64,000 bases of DNA from Mumia quercus. GTDB lineage: Bacteria; Actinomycetota; Actinomycetes; Propionibacteriales; Nocardioidaceae. This document shows, in pieces, positions 40,792-49,364 of the stretch (position 1 is the first letter of the stretch; each line of letters opens with the position of its first letter). The stretch covers positions 124,001 to 188,000 of the forward strand of contig NZ_JANZYO010000005.1 of the NCBI RefSeq assembly GCF_025506335.1, written 5' to 3'. A program made the position numbers and the translations under genes. Under the pieces are notes generated by a model that did no database searches, was not told where the DNA came from, and saw nothing but the letters and a program-made list of their open reading frames with translations.

Positions 40792-42282
40792 ATGAGGTGG
40801 GACGAAGACCGGTGCTACCGGGCAGTGAGCGCGAAGGACGCCCGGTTCGACGGCGTCTTCTTCACGGCGGTCACGAGCACCGGCATCTACTGCCGGCCCT
40901 CGTGCCCCGCCAGGACCCCGAAGCGCGAGAATGTGCGTTTCTACACGACCGCTGCGGCGGCGCACGACGCCGGCTTCCGGGCCTGCCGCCGGTGCCGTCC
41001 CGATGCCGCGCCGGGGTCGCCCGAGTGGGACGTCCGCGCCGACACCGTCGGTCGGGCGATGCGGCTGATCCGCGACGGCGTGGTCGAGAGGGGCGGGGTG
41101 CCCGGGCTCGCCGACCGCCTCGGCTACAGCACCCGCCACGTCCACCGGATGCTCGTCGACGAGCTCGGGGCAGGCCCGCTCGCGCTCGCCCGGAGCAACC
41201 GGGCCCACTACGCCCGCGTCCTCCTGGAGACGACCGAGGTCCCGGTGACCGACGTGGCGTTCGCGTCTGGGTTCACGTCCGTCCGGCAGTTCAACGACAC
41301 GCTCCGGACCGTGTACGACGCGACGCCGAGCGCCCTGCGCGCCGGTGCGCGTCGCCGCGACCGCGCCGCGCCCGGTGCAACTCCAGGGCGGATCACGCTG
41401 CGCCTCGCCGTGCGCCGGCCCTTCGCGTACGAGACGCTGCTCGACTTCCTCGCCGCGCGCGCGGTCCCCGGCCTCGAGACGGTCCGCGACGGGACGTACG
41501 CGCGGACGCTGCGCCTTCCGCACGGCCCCGGGGTCGTCGCGCTGACGCCGACCGACGACCACGTCGCCTGTGCCCTCGAGCTGAGCGATCTGCGCGACAT
41601 GATGACCGCCGTCGCGCGCTGCCGGAGCATGTTCGACCTCGACGCGGACCCGGTGGCGATCGACGGTGTCCTCGGGGCCGACGCCGCGCTCGCCGATGCC
41701 GTCCGGACGATCCCGGGCATGCGCGTCCCGGGCCACGTCGATCCGTACGAGCTCGTCGTCCGCGCCGTCGTGGGGCAGCAGGTGTCGGTCGCCGGCGCGC
41801 GCACCACGCTCGGCCGGATCGTCCGCGACCACGGCACGCCGCTGGAGCCCGCGACGCACCCGCTCGCCGACGCGTACGCGCTGACCCACGTGTTCCCCGA
41901 CCCGGAGGCGCTCGCCGCCGTCGACCCGGCGGGCCTGGGGATGCCGCGCTCGCGAGGCACGACCGTCGTGGGCGTCTCGGACGCGGTCGCCGTCGGCAAG
42001 CTCGACGTCAGTGCGAGCGCCGACCGCGCCGCGCTGCGCTGCGACCTTGTGGCGCTGCGGGGGATCGGCCCGTGGACGGCCGACTACGTCCTGATGCGGG
42101 CCACCCGCGACCCCGACGTCATGCTCGCGACCGACCTCGTGATCCGGCGACGCCTCGATGCGCGGGGGCTCGCCCCGGCCCGTACGCACGACCCGACCAC
42201 GGCCTGGAGCCCGTGGCGCTCGTACGCCGCGATGCACCTGTGGAACCTTGCCGACACCCCGCCGACCGAGAGGCAGCCATGA
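40792..42282 (+). CDS. AdaA-AlkA fusion: methyl-phosphotriester sensor, AraC domain and 3-methyladenine glycosylase
   Basis: The protein both senses and repairs alkylated DNA. In 496 residues I see the Ada zinc domain with C34, C38, C65 and C68 (GIYCRPSC ... ACRRC; C34 matches the methyl-accepting Cys), an AraC-type helix-turn-helix (LADRLGYSTRHVHRML) and an AlkA-like HhH-GPD glycosylase (LRGIGPWTADYVL, catalytic Asp region DPDVMLATDL). The Ogt domain found in E. coli Ada is absent and supplied by the next gene. ATG 40792 is preferred over 40780 because CATGCT lies about eight bases before it. It overlaps ogt by four bases. Confidence 0.92.
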   Translation: MRWDEDRCYRAVSAKDARFDGVFFTAVTSTGIYCRPSCPARTPKRENVRFYTTAAAAHDAGFRACRRCRPDAAPGSPEWDVRADTVGRAMRLIRDGVVERGGVPGLADRLGYSTRHVHRMLVDELGAGPLALARSNRAHYARVLLETTEVPVTDVAFASGFTSVRQFNDTLRTVYDATPSALRAGARRRDRAAPGATPGRITLRLAVRRPFAYETLLDFLAARAVPGLETVRDGTYARTLRLPHGPGVVALTPTDDHVACALELSDLRDMMTAVARCRSMFDLDADPVAIDGVLGADAALADAVRTIPGMRVPGHVDPYELVVRAVVGQQVSVAGARTTLGRIVRDHGTPLEPATHPLADAYALTHVFPDPEALAAVDPAGLGMPRSRGTTVVGVSDAVAVGKLDVSASADRAALRCDLVALRGIGPWTADYVLMRATRDPDVMLATDLVIRRRLDARGLAPARTHDPTTAWSPWRSYAAMHLWNLADTPPTERQP

Positions 42283-42758
42283 CCGTCACGAACACCGCGT
42301 ACGTCGACACCCCGATCGGCGGCCTGCGCATCCACAGCGACGGGTCGGCCGTCGTCGCGATCGACTTCGACGCGCGGCCCGAGGAGCCGGACACCCCGGG
42401 CGACCCGATCCTCGAGCAGGCGGTGACGCAGCTGCGCGAGTACTTCGCGGGGGAGCGGACCGACTTCGACCTCCCGCTGGAGCCGCGCAAGGGCTCGGCC
42501 TTCCAACGGGCGGTCTGGAAGGAGCTCGTCGCGATCCCGTACGGCGAGACCGCCACGTACGGGGAGATCGCGGCGCGGCTCGCGCTCGGACCCTTCGGTG
42601 CCCGGGCGGTCGGCTCGGCGAACGCGTCCAACCCCATCCCGGTGGTCGTCCCGTGCCACCGCGTCGTCGGTGCCAACGGCACGCTCACCGGGTACGCGGG
42701 CGGGCTCGACCGCAAGCAGACCTTGCTCGACCTCGAGCGCGGCCCGGCGCTGTTCTGA
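42279..42758 (+). CDS. ogt: Methylated-DNA--[protein]-cysteine S-methyltransferase
   Basis: This suicide enzyme removes O6-methyl groups from guanine. The 159-residue protein has the helix-turn-helix (YGEIAARLALGPFGARAVGSANASNP, here quoted only in part: YGEIAARLALG, RAVGSA) and the active site VVPCHRVVG with its acceptor Cys. It is coupled to the AdaA-AlkA gene by ATGA overlap, so both are made together as an adaptive-response operon. Confidence 0.95.
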   Translation: MTVTNTAYVDTPIGGLRIHSDGSAVVAIDFDARPEEPDTPGDPILEQAVTQLREYFAGERTDFDLPLEPRKGSAFQRAVWKELVAIPYGETATYGEIAARLALGPFGARAVGSANASNPIPVVVPCHRVVGANGTLTGYAGGLDRKQTLLDLERGPALF

Positions 42759-42770
42759 GCCGGGCGAGGC

Positions 42771-43490
42771 TTACTCGCCGTTGCGGCGCAGCGACTGCGA
42801 GAGGCGTTCCGCGGCGGCGACGACGGCCGGCGCGTGCATGCGACCGGGTTGGCGCGTGAGGCGCTCGACGGGGCCGGACACCGAGACGGCGGCGATGACC
42901 TTGCCGGAAGGGGAGCGGACGCTCGCCGACACCGAGGCGATCCCCGGCTCGCGCTCACCGACGCTCTGCGCCCAGCCGCGACGGCGGACCTGCGACAGAG
43001 CGGCAGCGGTGAACGCGGCGTTCTGGAGCCCGCGGTTCATCCGCTCGGGGTCCTCCCAGGCCAGCAGGATCTGCGCGGCCGAGCCGGCCCGCATCGTCAG
43101 CTGGCTGCCGACCGGCACGGTGTCGCGCAGACCGGTCGGGCGCTCCGCGGCCGCGACGCACACCCGGTAGTCACCCTGCCGGCGGAACAGCTGGGCCGAC
43201 TCGCCCGTGATGTCACGCAGCCGGGCGAGGACCGGGCCTGCGGCCGCGAGCAGACGGTCTTCCCCGGCCGCGGCGGAGAGCTCGGAGAGCCGAGGGCCGA
43301 GGACGAAGCGTCCCTGCATGTCGCGGGCGACGAGACGGTGGTGCTCGAGCGCCACGGCGAGCCGGTGTGCTGTGGGGCGGGCGAGGCCGGTACTCGACAC
43401 GAGGCCAGCGAGGGTCGCCGGGCCCGCTTCCAGTGCTGACAAGACCAGTGCGGCTTTGTCCAGCACGCCGACTCCGCTAGAGTTGTCCAT
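42771..43490 (-). CDS. ndgR: IclR family regulator, NdgR/LtbR type
   Basis: In Streptomyces and Corynebacterium this IclR regulator controls leuCD and other amino-acid genes. The 239-residue product has the winged helix (TLAGLVSSTGLARPTAHRL) and IclR effector domain (MRAGSAAQILLAW, SVSASVRSPSGKVIAAVSVS). ATG 43490 is chosen by the match of the N-terminus (MDNSSGVGVLDKAA); longer frames overlap leuC. The gene is divergent from leuC and a matching dyad lies between them. Confidence 0.9.
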   Translation of the reverse strand: MDNSSGVGVLDKAALVLSALEAGPATLAGLVSSTGLARPTAHRLAVALEHHRLVARDMQGRFVLGPRLSELSAAAGEDRLLAAAGPVLARLRDITGESAQLFRRQGDYRVCVAAAERPTGLRDTVPVGSQLTMRAGSAAQILLAWEDPERMNRGLQNAAFTAAALSQVRRRGWAQSVGEREPGIASVSASVRSPSGKVIAAVSVSGPVERLTRQPGRMHAPAVVAAAERLSQSLRRNGE

Positions 43491-43509
43491 GCCTTGATAT
43501 TGCCGTCTC

Positions 43510-43523
43510 GCATTGTGAAATGC
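43510..43523. promoter_or_regulatory. NdgR-type operator between ndgR and leuC
   Basis: GCATTGTGAAATGC is a perfect GCATT-N4-AATGC dyad. It fits the CATT...AATG core that I recall for NdgR/LtbR sites upstream of leuC in actinobacteria. It lies 20 bases before ndgR and 77 bases before leuC. Confidence 0.65.
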
Positions 43524-43599
43524 AAGCATGGGTCGACGAGCCCGCACCAGGCTCGCTTCGGCCCTCGCGGCGGCGCACCACGTGGAAGAGGAGAGAGCA

Positions 43600-45006
43600 A
43601 TGGGCAAGACCCTTGCGCAGAAGGTGTGGGACGAGCATGTCGTGCGGCGCGCGGAGGGGGAGCCCGATCTTCTCTTCATCGACCTCCATCTCATCCACGA
43701 GGTGACGAGCCCTCAGGCCTTCGACGGTCTGCGGCTGGCCGGTCGTCAGGTCCGGCGGCCCGACCTGACCCTCGCCACCGAGGACCACAACATCCCGACG
43801 ACCGACCTCGACAAGCCGATCGCCGACCCGGTCTCCCGCACGCAGGTGGAGACGCTGCGGCGCAACTGCGAGGAGTTCGGCGTCCGCCTGCACCCGATGG
43901 GTGACATCGAGCAGGGCATCGTCCACGTCGTCGGGCCCCAGCTCGGCCTGACCCAGCCCGGCATGACCGTCGTGTGCGGCGACTCCCACACGGCGACCCA
44001 CGGTGCCTTCGGTGCGATCGCCTTCGGCATCGGCACGAGCGAGGTCGAGCACGTCCTCGCGACGCAGACGCTGCCGCAGGCGCGTCCCAAGACGATGGCC
44101 GTCGAGGTCGTCGGCGAGCTTCCCGAGGGGACGTCCGCGAAGGACCTCGTCCTGGCGCTCATCACCCAGGAGACCACCGGTGGGGGACAGGGCTACATCG
44201 TCGAGTACCGCGGTGAGGCCATCCGCAAGCTCTCGATGGAGGCGCGGATGACGATCTGCAACATGTCGATCGAGTGGGGCGCCAAGGCCGGCATGATCGC
44301 GCCGGACGAGACGACCTTCGCCTTCCTCAAGGACCGTCCGCACGCGCCGCAGGGCGCCGACTGGGACGCCGCGGTCGCCCACTGGCGCACCCTCGTCACC
44401 GACGACGACGCGGAGTTCGACAAGGTCGTCACCCTCGACGCCTCGAAGGTCACGCCGTTCGTGACCTGGGGGACCAACCCCGGCCAGGGTGTGCCGCTGT
44501 CGGCCGCCGTCCCGTCGCCTGAGGACTTCGACGACCCGAGCGAGCGCGTCGCCGCCGAGCGCGCCCTCGACTACATGGGGCTGACCGCCGGGACGCCCAT
44601 GCGTGACATCGCGGTGGACACCGTCTTCGTCGGGTCCTGCACGAACGGTCGCATGGAAGACCTGCGGGCCGCCGCCGCCGTCATCGAGGGACGCAAGGTC
44701 GCCGACTCGACGAGGCTCCTCGTCGTCCCCGGCTCGGTGCGGGTGCGCCTGCAGGCCGAGGAGGAAGGGCTCGACGTCGTCTTCAAGGAGGCCGGCGCGG
44801 AGTGGCGCGGTGCAGGCTGCTCGATGTGCCTCGGGATGAACCCCGACCAGCTGGCCCCGGGTGAGCGCAGCGCGTCGACGTCCAACCGCAACTTCGAGGG
44901 GCGCCAGGGCAAGGGAGGCCGGACGCACCTCGTCTCGCCGGAGGTCGCCGCCGCGACCGCGGTCCTCGGCCACCTCGCCTCGCCCGCCGACCTCGTCAAC
45001 GCCTGA
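43600..45006 (+). CDS. leuC: 3-isopropylmalate dehydratase large subunit
   Basis: LeuC with LeuD isomerises 2- to 3-isopropylmalate using a [4Fe-4S] cluster. The 468-residue protein has the aconitase motifs: [16 protein letters not shown] at the start, [19 protein letters not shown] and the cluster Cys residues in VGSCTNGR and [12 protein letters not shown] 43600 has GGAG eight bases upstream. leuD follows 17 bases later. Confidence 0.97.
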   Translation: MGKTLAQKVWDEHVVRRAEGEPDLLFIDLHLIHEVTSPQAFDGLRLAGRQVRRPDLTLATEDHNIPTTDLDKPIADPVSRTQVETLRRNCEEFGVRLHPMGDIEQGIVHVVGPQLGLTQPGMTVVCGDSHTATHGAFGAIAFGIGTSEVEHVLATQTLPQARPKTMAVEVVGELPEGTSAKDLVLALITQETTGGGQGYIVEYRGEAIRKLSMEARMTICNMSIEWGAKAGMIAPDETTFAFLKDRPHAPQGADWDAAVAHWRTLVTDDDAEFDKVVTLDASKVTPFVTWGTNPGQGVPLSAAVPSPEDFDDPSERVAAERALDYMGLTAGTPMRDIAVDTVFVGSCTNGRMEDLRAAAAVIEGRKVADSTRLLVVPGSVRVRLQAEEEGLDVVFKEAGAEWRGAGCSMCLGMNPDQLAPGERSASTSNRNFEGRQGKGGRTHLVSPEVAAATAVLGHLASPADLVNA

Positions 45007-45023
45007 CCCGCACGGAGACCGCC

Positions 45024-45623
45024 ATGGACAAGTTCAGCACGCACACCGGAGTCGGCGCCCCGCTGCGTCGCAGCAACGTCGACACCGACCAGATCATCCC
45101 CGCCGAGTACCTCAAGCGCGTCACACGCACCGGCTTCGAGGACGGGCTCTTCTCCGGGTGGCGCAAGGACCCGTCCTTCGTCCTCAACCAGCCGGCGTAC
45201 GCCGACGCGACGGTGCTCGTCGCGGGTCCCGACTTCGGCACGGGCTCCTCGCGCGAGCACGCGGTGTGGGCGCTCCAGAACTACGGGTTCGCCGTCGTCA
45301 TCTCTCCGCGCTTCGGTGACATCTTCCGAGGCAACTCGGGCAAGGCGGGGCTGCTCGCCGCGCAGGTCGACGAGAAGACGGTCGTCGCTCTCTGGGAGCT
45401 CCTCGAGGCCGAGCCCGGGACGACGATCACCGTCGACCTCGTCGAGCGCACCGTCGTCGCCGGGGAGGGGCCGGGCCGCGTCGAGGACTCGTTCGACATC
45501 GACGACTACACCCGCTGGCGTCTGCTCGAAGGACTCGACGACATCGGCCTCACGCTCTCGCACGAAGACGCGATCAGTGCGTACGAGGCGTCGCGTCCGT
45601 CGTTCAAGCCGGCAACGTTGTGA
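45024..45623 (+). CDS. leuD: 3-isopropylmalate dehydratase small subunit
   Basis: This is the swivelling domain partner of LeuC. The 199-residue product has [15 protein letters not shown] and [13 protein letters not shown], diagnostic of LeuD. It is the second gene of leuCD and ends at a strong terminator (45673-45721). Confidence 0.96.
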   Translation: MDKFSTHTGVGAPLRRSNVDTDQIIPAEYLKRVTRTGFEDGLFSGWRKDPSFVLNQPAYADATVLVAGPDFGTGSSREHAVWALQNYGFAVVISPRFGDIFRGNSGKAGLLAAQVDEKTVVALWELLEAEPGTTITVDLVERTVVAGEGPGRVEDSFDIDDYTRWRLLEGLDDIGLTLSHEDAISAYEASRPSFKPATL

Positions 45624-45672
45624 CCTGACGCGATCCCGCGCGACTGCGACGGAGCTCGCCTGCTCGTCTCGG

Positions 45673-45721
45673 ACCCGGTTCTCGGAAACCACGTAACCAC
45701 GGTGGTTTCCGAGAACCGGGT
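45673..45721 (+). terminator. leuCD rho-independent terminator
   Basis: ACCCGGTTCTCGGAAACCAC (45673-45692) pairs perfectly over 20 bases with 45702-45721, with a nine-base loop and a TTTTT run. It is the most canonical terminator of the window. Confidence 0.95.
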
Positions 45722-45821
45722 TTTTGCGTCTCGTGGCGGCTCGCCCGCCAATCGCGTGCCGGTCGGTCTCTGTGGGCCCGCGCGCGAAGACAACACGTTC
45801 GGACAAATGCCTCTACGGTGA

Positions 45822-45850
45822 TTGAGTCGGACAAGGCGATTGCCTACCGT
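45822..45850 (+). promoter_or_regulatory. Promoter of hup
   Basis: TTGAGT (45822-45827) and TACCGT (45845-45850) are 17 bases apart, giving a leader of about 30 bases before the GTG start. The same area holds direct repeats CGGACAA (near 45810 and 45828), of unknown meaning. Confidence 0.65.
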
Positions 45851-45888
45851 CAAACGCGAAGTGTCGAGTCGTTCACGGGGAGGAACCA

Positions 45889-46635
45889 GTGAACAAGAGC
45901 GAGTTCGTCGAGGTGCTCGCGGCTTCCTTCGAAGGAAACCGTGCGCAGGCTCGTCGTGCGCTCGACGCAGTGATCATGACGCTCACCGCTCGCCTGGCGA
46001 ACGGGGACCGGATCGTGATCAGCGGATTCGGAGCGTTCCAACAATCGATCCGCACCGGCCGAGAGGTCCGGAACCCGCGGACGGGGGAGATCCACGTGAT
46101 CGCGGATCGGACCATCCCGAAGTTCATACCCGGAGGGGAGCTGAAGAACGTGGTGGCAGGTGTGAGGACGGCAGCCAAGAAGGCGACCGCCAAGAAGACG
46201 ACGACCGCGAAGAAGTCCGCGGCCAAGAAGGCGACGGCGAAGAAGACCGCGGCGAAGAAGACGGCAGCGGCCAAGAAGGCGACCGCCAAGAAGTCCGCCG
46301 CCAAGAAGAGCGCCGCGAAGAAGACGACGGCGAAGAAGTCCCCGGCGAAGAAGACCGCCGCGAAGAAGACGACCGCGGCCAAGAAGGCAACGGCCAAGAA
46401 GACGACCGCGGCCAAGAAGGCGACGGCCAAGAAGGCGACGGCCAAGAAGACGACCGCGAAGAAGGCCACCGCGAAGAAGTCGGCGGCGAAGAAGACGACG
46501 GCGGCCAAGAAGGCGACGGCCAAGAAGTCGACCGCGAAGAAGGCGCCGGCGAAGAAGACCGTCGCCAAGAAGGCCACGGCCAAGAAGACGACCGCGAAGA
46601 AGGCGACGGCACGCAGGTCCCCTGCGCGCGTCTGA
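45889..46635 (+). CDS. hup: HU-family nucleoid protein with Lys/Ala-rich tail
   Basis: The protein compacts DNA. The N-terminal 90 residues are a complete HU domain ([35 protein letters not shown]) and are followed by about 155 residues of AKK(A/T)(T/A)-type repeats, giving 248 in total. This matches the HupB/HupS class of actinobacteria, whose tail binds DNA non-specifically and is modified post-translationally in some species. GTG 45889 has GGAGG about six bases upstream. A promoter at 45822-45850 and terminator at 46645-46680 suggest it is transcribed alone. Confidence 0.95.
   Translation: MNKSEFVEVLAASFEGNRAQARRALDAVIMTLTARLANGDRIVISGFGAFQQSIRTGREVRNPRTGEIHVIADRTIPKFIPGGELKNVVAGVRTAAKKATAKKTTTAKKSAAKKATAKKTAAKKTAAAKKATAKKSAAKKSAAKKTTAKKSPAKKTAAKKTTAAKKATAKKTTAAKKATAKKATAKKTTAKKATAKKSAAKKTTAAKKATAKKSTAKKAPAKKTVAKKATAKKTTAKKATARRSPARV
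46162..46630 (+). repeat. Low-complexity coding repeat (AAG-rich) in hup
   Basis: GCCAAGAAG/GCGACCGCC-type units repeat through the tail of the HU gene. They are coding, in frame, and vary in third positions. They should not be mistaken for a CRISPR or satellite; length variation between strains is likely. Confidence 0.85.
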
Positions 46636-46644
46636 CACCGATGA

Positions 46645-46680
46645 CGGATGCGGCCCCGGGACTCCCTGGGGCCGCATCCG
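46645..46680. terminator. Bidirectional terminator between hup and the small OB-like gene
   Basis: CGGATGCGGCCCC (46645-46657) pairs with GGGGCCGCATCCG (46668-46680), and GGGA with TCCC inside, around a short loop with one bulge. It lies between convergent genes. Confidence 0.85.
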
Positions 46681-46689
46681 CGCGTGCGG

Positions 46690-46878
46690 TCAGTGGATGC
46701 GCAGCGCCACGACCCGGGCGGGTGAGCCGCTGGTCTCGACGATGACCCGCTGTCCGGGTCGCAGGTGGCGGACGGGCGAGGCCGCGAGGACCTCGCGGTC
46801 GTACGAGACGGTGACGCCGTCGTCGAGCACGAGAGTGCCGCCGTGCTCGGGGTCGAAGGTGGCGATGGTCCCCTGCAT
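46690..46878 (-). CDS. Small OB-fold/cold-shock-like protein of unknown function
   Basis: The 62-residue product starts [20 protein letters not shown] and continues through [11 protein letters not shown] to a C-terminal RVVALRIH. The pattern of short beta strands with Gly and a GQ-V turn is like a cold-shock or OB fold, but the RNP motifs of cold-shock proteins are missing. The ATG at 46878 is seven bases after TACGGT (46886-46891 on the minus strand), a leaderless start. It directly follows cofC on the minus strand; no functional link is evident. Confidence 0.65.
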   Translation of the reverse strand: MQGTIATFDPEHGGTLVLDDGVTVSYDREVLAASPVRHLRPGQRVIVETSGSPARVVALRIH

Positions 46879-46883
46879 GGACG

Positions 46884-47501
46884 TCACCGTACCGTGACGC
46901 CCGCCAGGACCTGGGACGTACGAGGCCCGAGGGCAGAACCCAGTGCGGCGAGGTGCTCGGGGAGGTCGGTGTCGCGACGCAGGCCCCTGGCGGCGGGCAG
47001 GAGCACGGCGCCCTGCGACAGGTGAGCCGCGAGTGAGCCGGTCCCGAAGCGGGGCGCGAGCGCGTCCAGCGCGGTCGCGGCCAGCAAGGTCGTCCCGGTC
47101 TCGTCCGCGTCGGCGACCACCGACAAGGGGTGCTCCTCGGCGAGCCGGAGCGCTGCCTCGAGCTCGCCGGGCGTGAGGGCGGGAAGGTCGGCCGTGAGGA
47201 TCGCAACCGGGGGTCCCGTGGTGGCTGCCGTCGTCACGCCGGCGTCGAGGGCGGCATCCAGTCCTCGGCCGGGGTCGACCACGACCTCGTACCCGTCCGT
47301 CCGGGAGGCGAAGCTCGCGACGGTGGCGTCCGAGGTGACGACCACGACGCGACCTACGGCGGCGCAGGCGGCCACGGCGTCGAGGGTGTCGAGCGCGAGC
47401 GCGCGAGCCAGCGCCGGGCGTGCCTCCGCGTACGCCGCGAGGCGCGACTTGCCCACCGTCGCGTCCTTGACGGGGACGACCACCGACCACGTTCGCGTCA
47501 C
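46884..47501 (-). CDS. cofC: CofC/FbiD-type guanylyltransferase of coenzyme F420 synthesis
   Basis: This enzyme activates phosphoenolpyruvate or 2-phospholactate with GTP for coenzyme F420. The 205-residue product starts with the nucleotidyl-transferase pattern [16 protein letters not shown] and has [19 protein letters not shown], as in the CofC family. GTG 47501 (CAAGAT six bases before) is preferred over ATG 47519. The presence of the gene fits an F420-making actinobacterium. Confidence 0.88.
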   Translation of the reverse strand: MTRTWSVVVPVKDATVGKSRLAAYAEARPALARALALDTLDAVAACAAVGRVVVVTSDATVASFASRTDGYEVVVDPGRGLDAALDAGVTTAATTGPPVAILTADLPALTPGELEAALRLAEEHPLSVVADADETGTTLLAATALDALAPRFGTGSLAAHLSQGAVLLPAARGLRRDTDLPEHLAALGSALGPRTSQVLAGVTVR

Positions 47502-47570
47502 GGGTCGATCTTGCCCCATCCGTCCTCGTCAGCCCTGGGTGCCGCAGTGCCATGAACTAGGCTCACTCGG

Positions 47571-48350
47571 ATGGAGAGTCCTGTCCCCGACCCCGAGCCG
47601 CGCCGACCGGGGCTGATCCTGCGGGCGATCGTCGCGACGTTGCGCGCTCCCGTGACCGCGATGGTCAAGCGGGACTGGCGGGGGGCCGAGCACCTTCCTC
47701 CGACCGAAGGTTTCGTGGTCGCGGCCAACCACGTCTCTCACTCCGACCCGGTCATGCTCGCCCACTTCCTGTACGACAACGGCGTGCCGCCGCGCTACCT
47801 CGCGAAGGCCGCGCTCCTCGACCTCCCGGTGGCGGGTAGGATCCTCCGCGCGACCGGTCAGATCCCGGTGTACCGCGGGACGTCTCACGCCTCCGACGCC
47901 TACGCGGCGGCGAAGCAGGCGGTGCTCGACGGCGACTGCGTCATCTTCTATCCCGAGGGCACGATCACCCGAGATCCCGACGAGTGGCCGATGTCGGGCA
48001 AGAGCGGTGCGGCGCGCGTGGCGCTGGAGACGGGATGCCCGGTGATCCCGGTGGCCCAGTGGGGACCCAACATGTTCCTCGAGCCGTACACGGCGGTGCC
48101 GCACGTGCTTCCGAGGCGGACGATGGTGATCTCGGCGGGACCACCCGTCGATCTCACCGATCTTCGCGAAGAGGGCGTGAGTGCCGCTATCCTCGCCGAG
48201 GCCACCGAACGCATCATGGATGCGGTGACGGAAGAGCTGGCCAAGATCAGAGGCGTCGCTGCCCCCACCGGGCGGATGTCCCTCGACGACCCCCGTGTGC
48301 GGCAGCGCCCGCGACCACGCCGCCACGCGGCACCCGAGAAGGAGAAGTGA
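47571..48350 (+). CDS. 1-acyl-sn-glycerol-3-phosphate acyltransferase-type protein
   Basis: The enzyme acylates lysophosphatidate or a related acceptor at the membrane. The 259-residue product has the acyltransferase motifs NHVSHSDP (HX4D), ATGQIPVYRG and YPEGTITRDPD, with a basic Pro/Arg C-terminus (RQRPRPRRHAA). ATG 47571 follows TAGGCT by seven bases. gpsA starts three bases after it, so both steps of glycerolipid synthesis are in one operon. Confidence 0.92.
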   Translation: MESPVPDPEPRRPGLILRAIVATLRAPVTAMVKRDWRGAEHLPPTEGFVVAANHVSHSDPVMLAHFLYDNGVPPRYLAKAALLDLPVAGRILRATGQIPVYRGTSHASDAYAAAKQAVLDGDCVIFYPEGTITRDPDEWPMSGKSGAARVALETGCPVIPVAQWGPNMFLEPYTAVPHVLPRRTMVISAGPPVDLTDLREEGVSAAILAEATERIMDAVTEELAKIRGVAAPTGRMSLDDPRVRQRPRPRRHAAPEKEK

Positions 48351-48353
48351 TCC

Positions 48354-49355
48354 ATGGCCAAGACCGCAGTGCTCGGTGCCGGTTCCTGGGGGACCGCCTT
48401 CTCGTTGGTCCTGGCCGACGCCGGCAACGACGTGCACCTGTGGGGCCGACGGACCGAGGTCTGCGAGGCGATCAACCAGACTCGTGAGAACCCGGACTAC
48501 CTCCCGGGCATCCTGCTCCCGGAGACGATCAAGGCCAGCCACGACCCTGCCGTCGTCCTGTCCGGTGCCGAGGTCGTGGTGCTCGCCGTCCCGTCGCAGC
48601 AGCTGCGCGCCAACCTCCAGGAGTGGTCGCGCCACATCCCGCCGGACGCGGTCGTCGTGAGCCTCATGAAGGGTGTCGAGCTCGGGACCCACCTGCGGAT
48701 GAGCGAGGTCATCGCCGAGCTGACCGGTGCAGGGCCCGAGCGGATCGCCGTCGTCACCGGGCCGAACCTGGCGCGCGAGATCGCGCAGCGCGAGCCTGCT
48801 GCAGCGGTCGTGGCGTGCGCCGACGAGAGCGTCGCCAGGCGCCTCCAGAAGTGGTGCCACACCCAGGCCTTCCGCCCGTACACCAACACCGACGTGGTCG
48901 GCTGCGAGCTCGCCGGCACCACGAAGAACGTCATCGCGCTCGCCGTCGGTGTCGCCGACGGCCTCGGCTACGGCGACAACGCGAAGGCCTCGGTCATCAC
49001 GCGCGGTCTGGCCGAGACCGCGCGGCTCGGCACCGCGATGGGCGCCGACCCGATGACGATGATGGGCCTGGCGGGCCTCGGTGACCTCGTGGCCACGTGC
49101 AGCTCGCCGCTCTCGCGCAACCGGACGTTCGGCGAGAAGCTGGGCCGCGGCCTGAGCGTCGAGGAGATCGTCGCCTCCACCCGCCAGGTGGCCGAGGGCG
49201 TGAAGTCCAGCGACTCGGTCTCGGAGCTGGCGCGCGTCCACGGCGTGGACATGCCGATCGTGGAGCAGGTGGCGGCGCTCATCCGGGGCGAGACGACGCC
49301 GAAGGAGCTCGTCGCGGCCCTGGTGTCGCGTACGCCGAAGCCCGAGGTGCGCTGA
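48354..49355 (+). CDS. gpsA: NAD(P)-dependent glycerol-3-phosphate dehydrogenase
   Basis: GpsA reduces dihydroxyacetone phosphate to sn-glycerol 3-phosphate for phospholipid synthesis. The 333-residue protein has the Rossmann start VLGAGSWGTAFS, then LAVPSQQLR, TGPNLAREI and AGTTKNVIALAVGVADGLG motifs. It is coupled to the acyltransferase gene. The standard actinobacterial order cofC-plsC-gpsA-ddl is kept apart from the inserted PLP gene. Confidence 0.96.
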   Translation: MAKTAVLGAGSWGTAFSLVLADAGNDVHLWGRRTEVCEAINQTRENPDYLPGILLPETIKASHDPAVVLSGAEVVVLAVPSQQLRANLQEWSRHIPPDAVVVSLMKGVELGTHLRMSEVIAELTGAGPERIAVVTGPNLAREIAQREPAAAVVACADESVARRLQKWCHTQAFRPYTNTDVVGCELAGTTKNVIALAVGVADGLGYGDNAKASVITRGLAETARLGTAMGADPMTMMGLAGLGDLVATCSSPLSRNRTFGEKLGRGLSVEEIVASTRQVAEGVKSSDSVSELARVHGVDMPIVEQVAALIRGETTPKELVAALVSRTPKPEVR

Positions 49356-49364
49356 CCTAGGCGC

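Noticed and set aside
46162-46630. CRISPR-like periodic repeats
   Set aside because: The repeats are short, contiguous, in frame and without unique spacers; they encode the HU tail.
46124-47206. Long minus-strand frames opposite hup rich in Ser/Arg or hydrophobic repeats
   Set aside because: They are mirror images of the AAG-rich hup repeats and lack ribosome sites and coherent domains.
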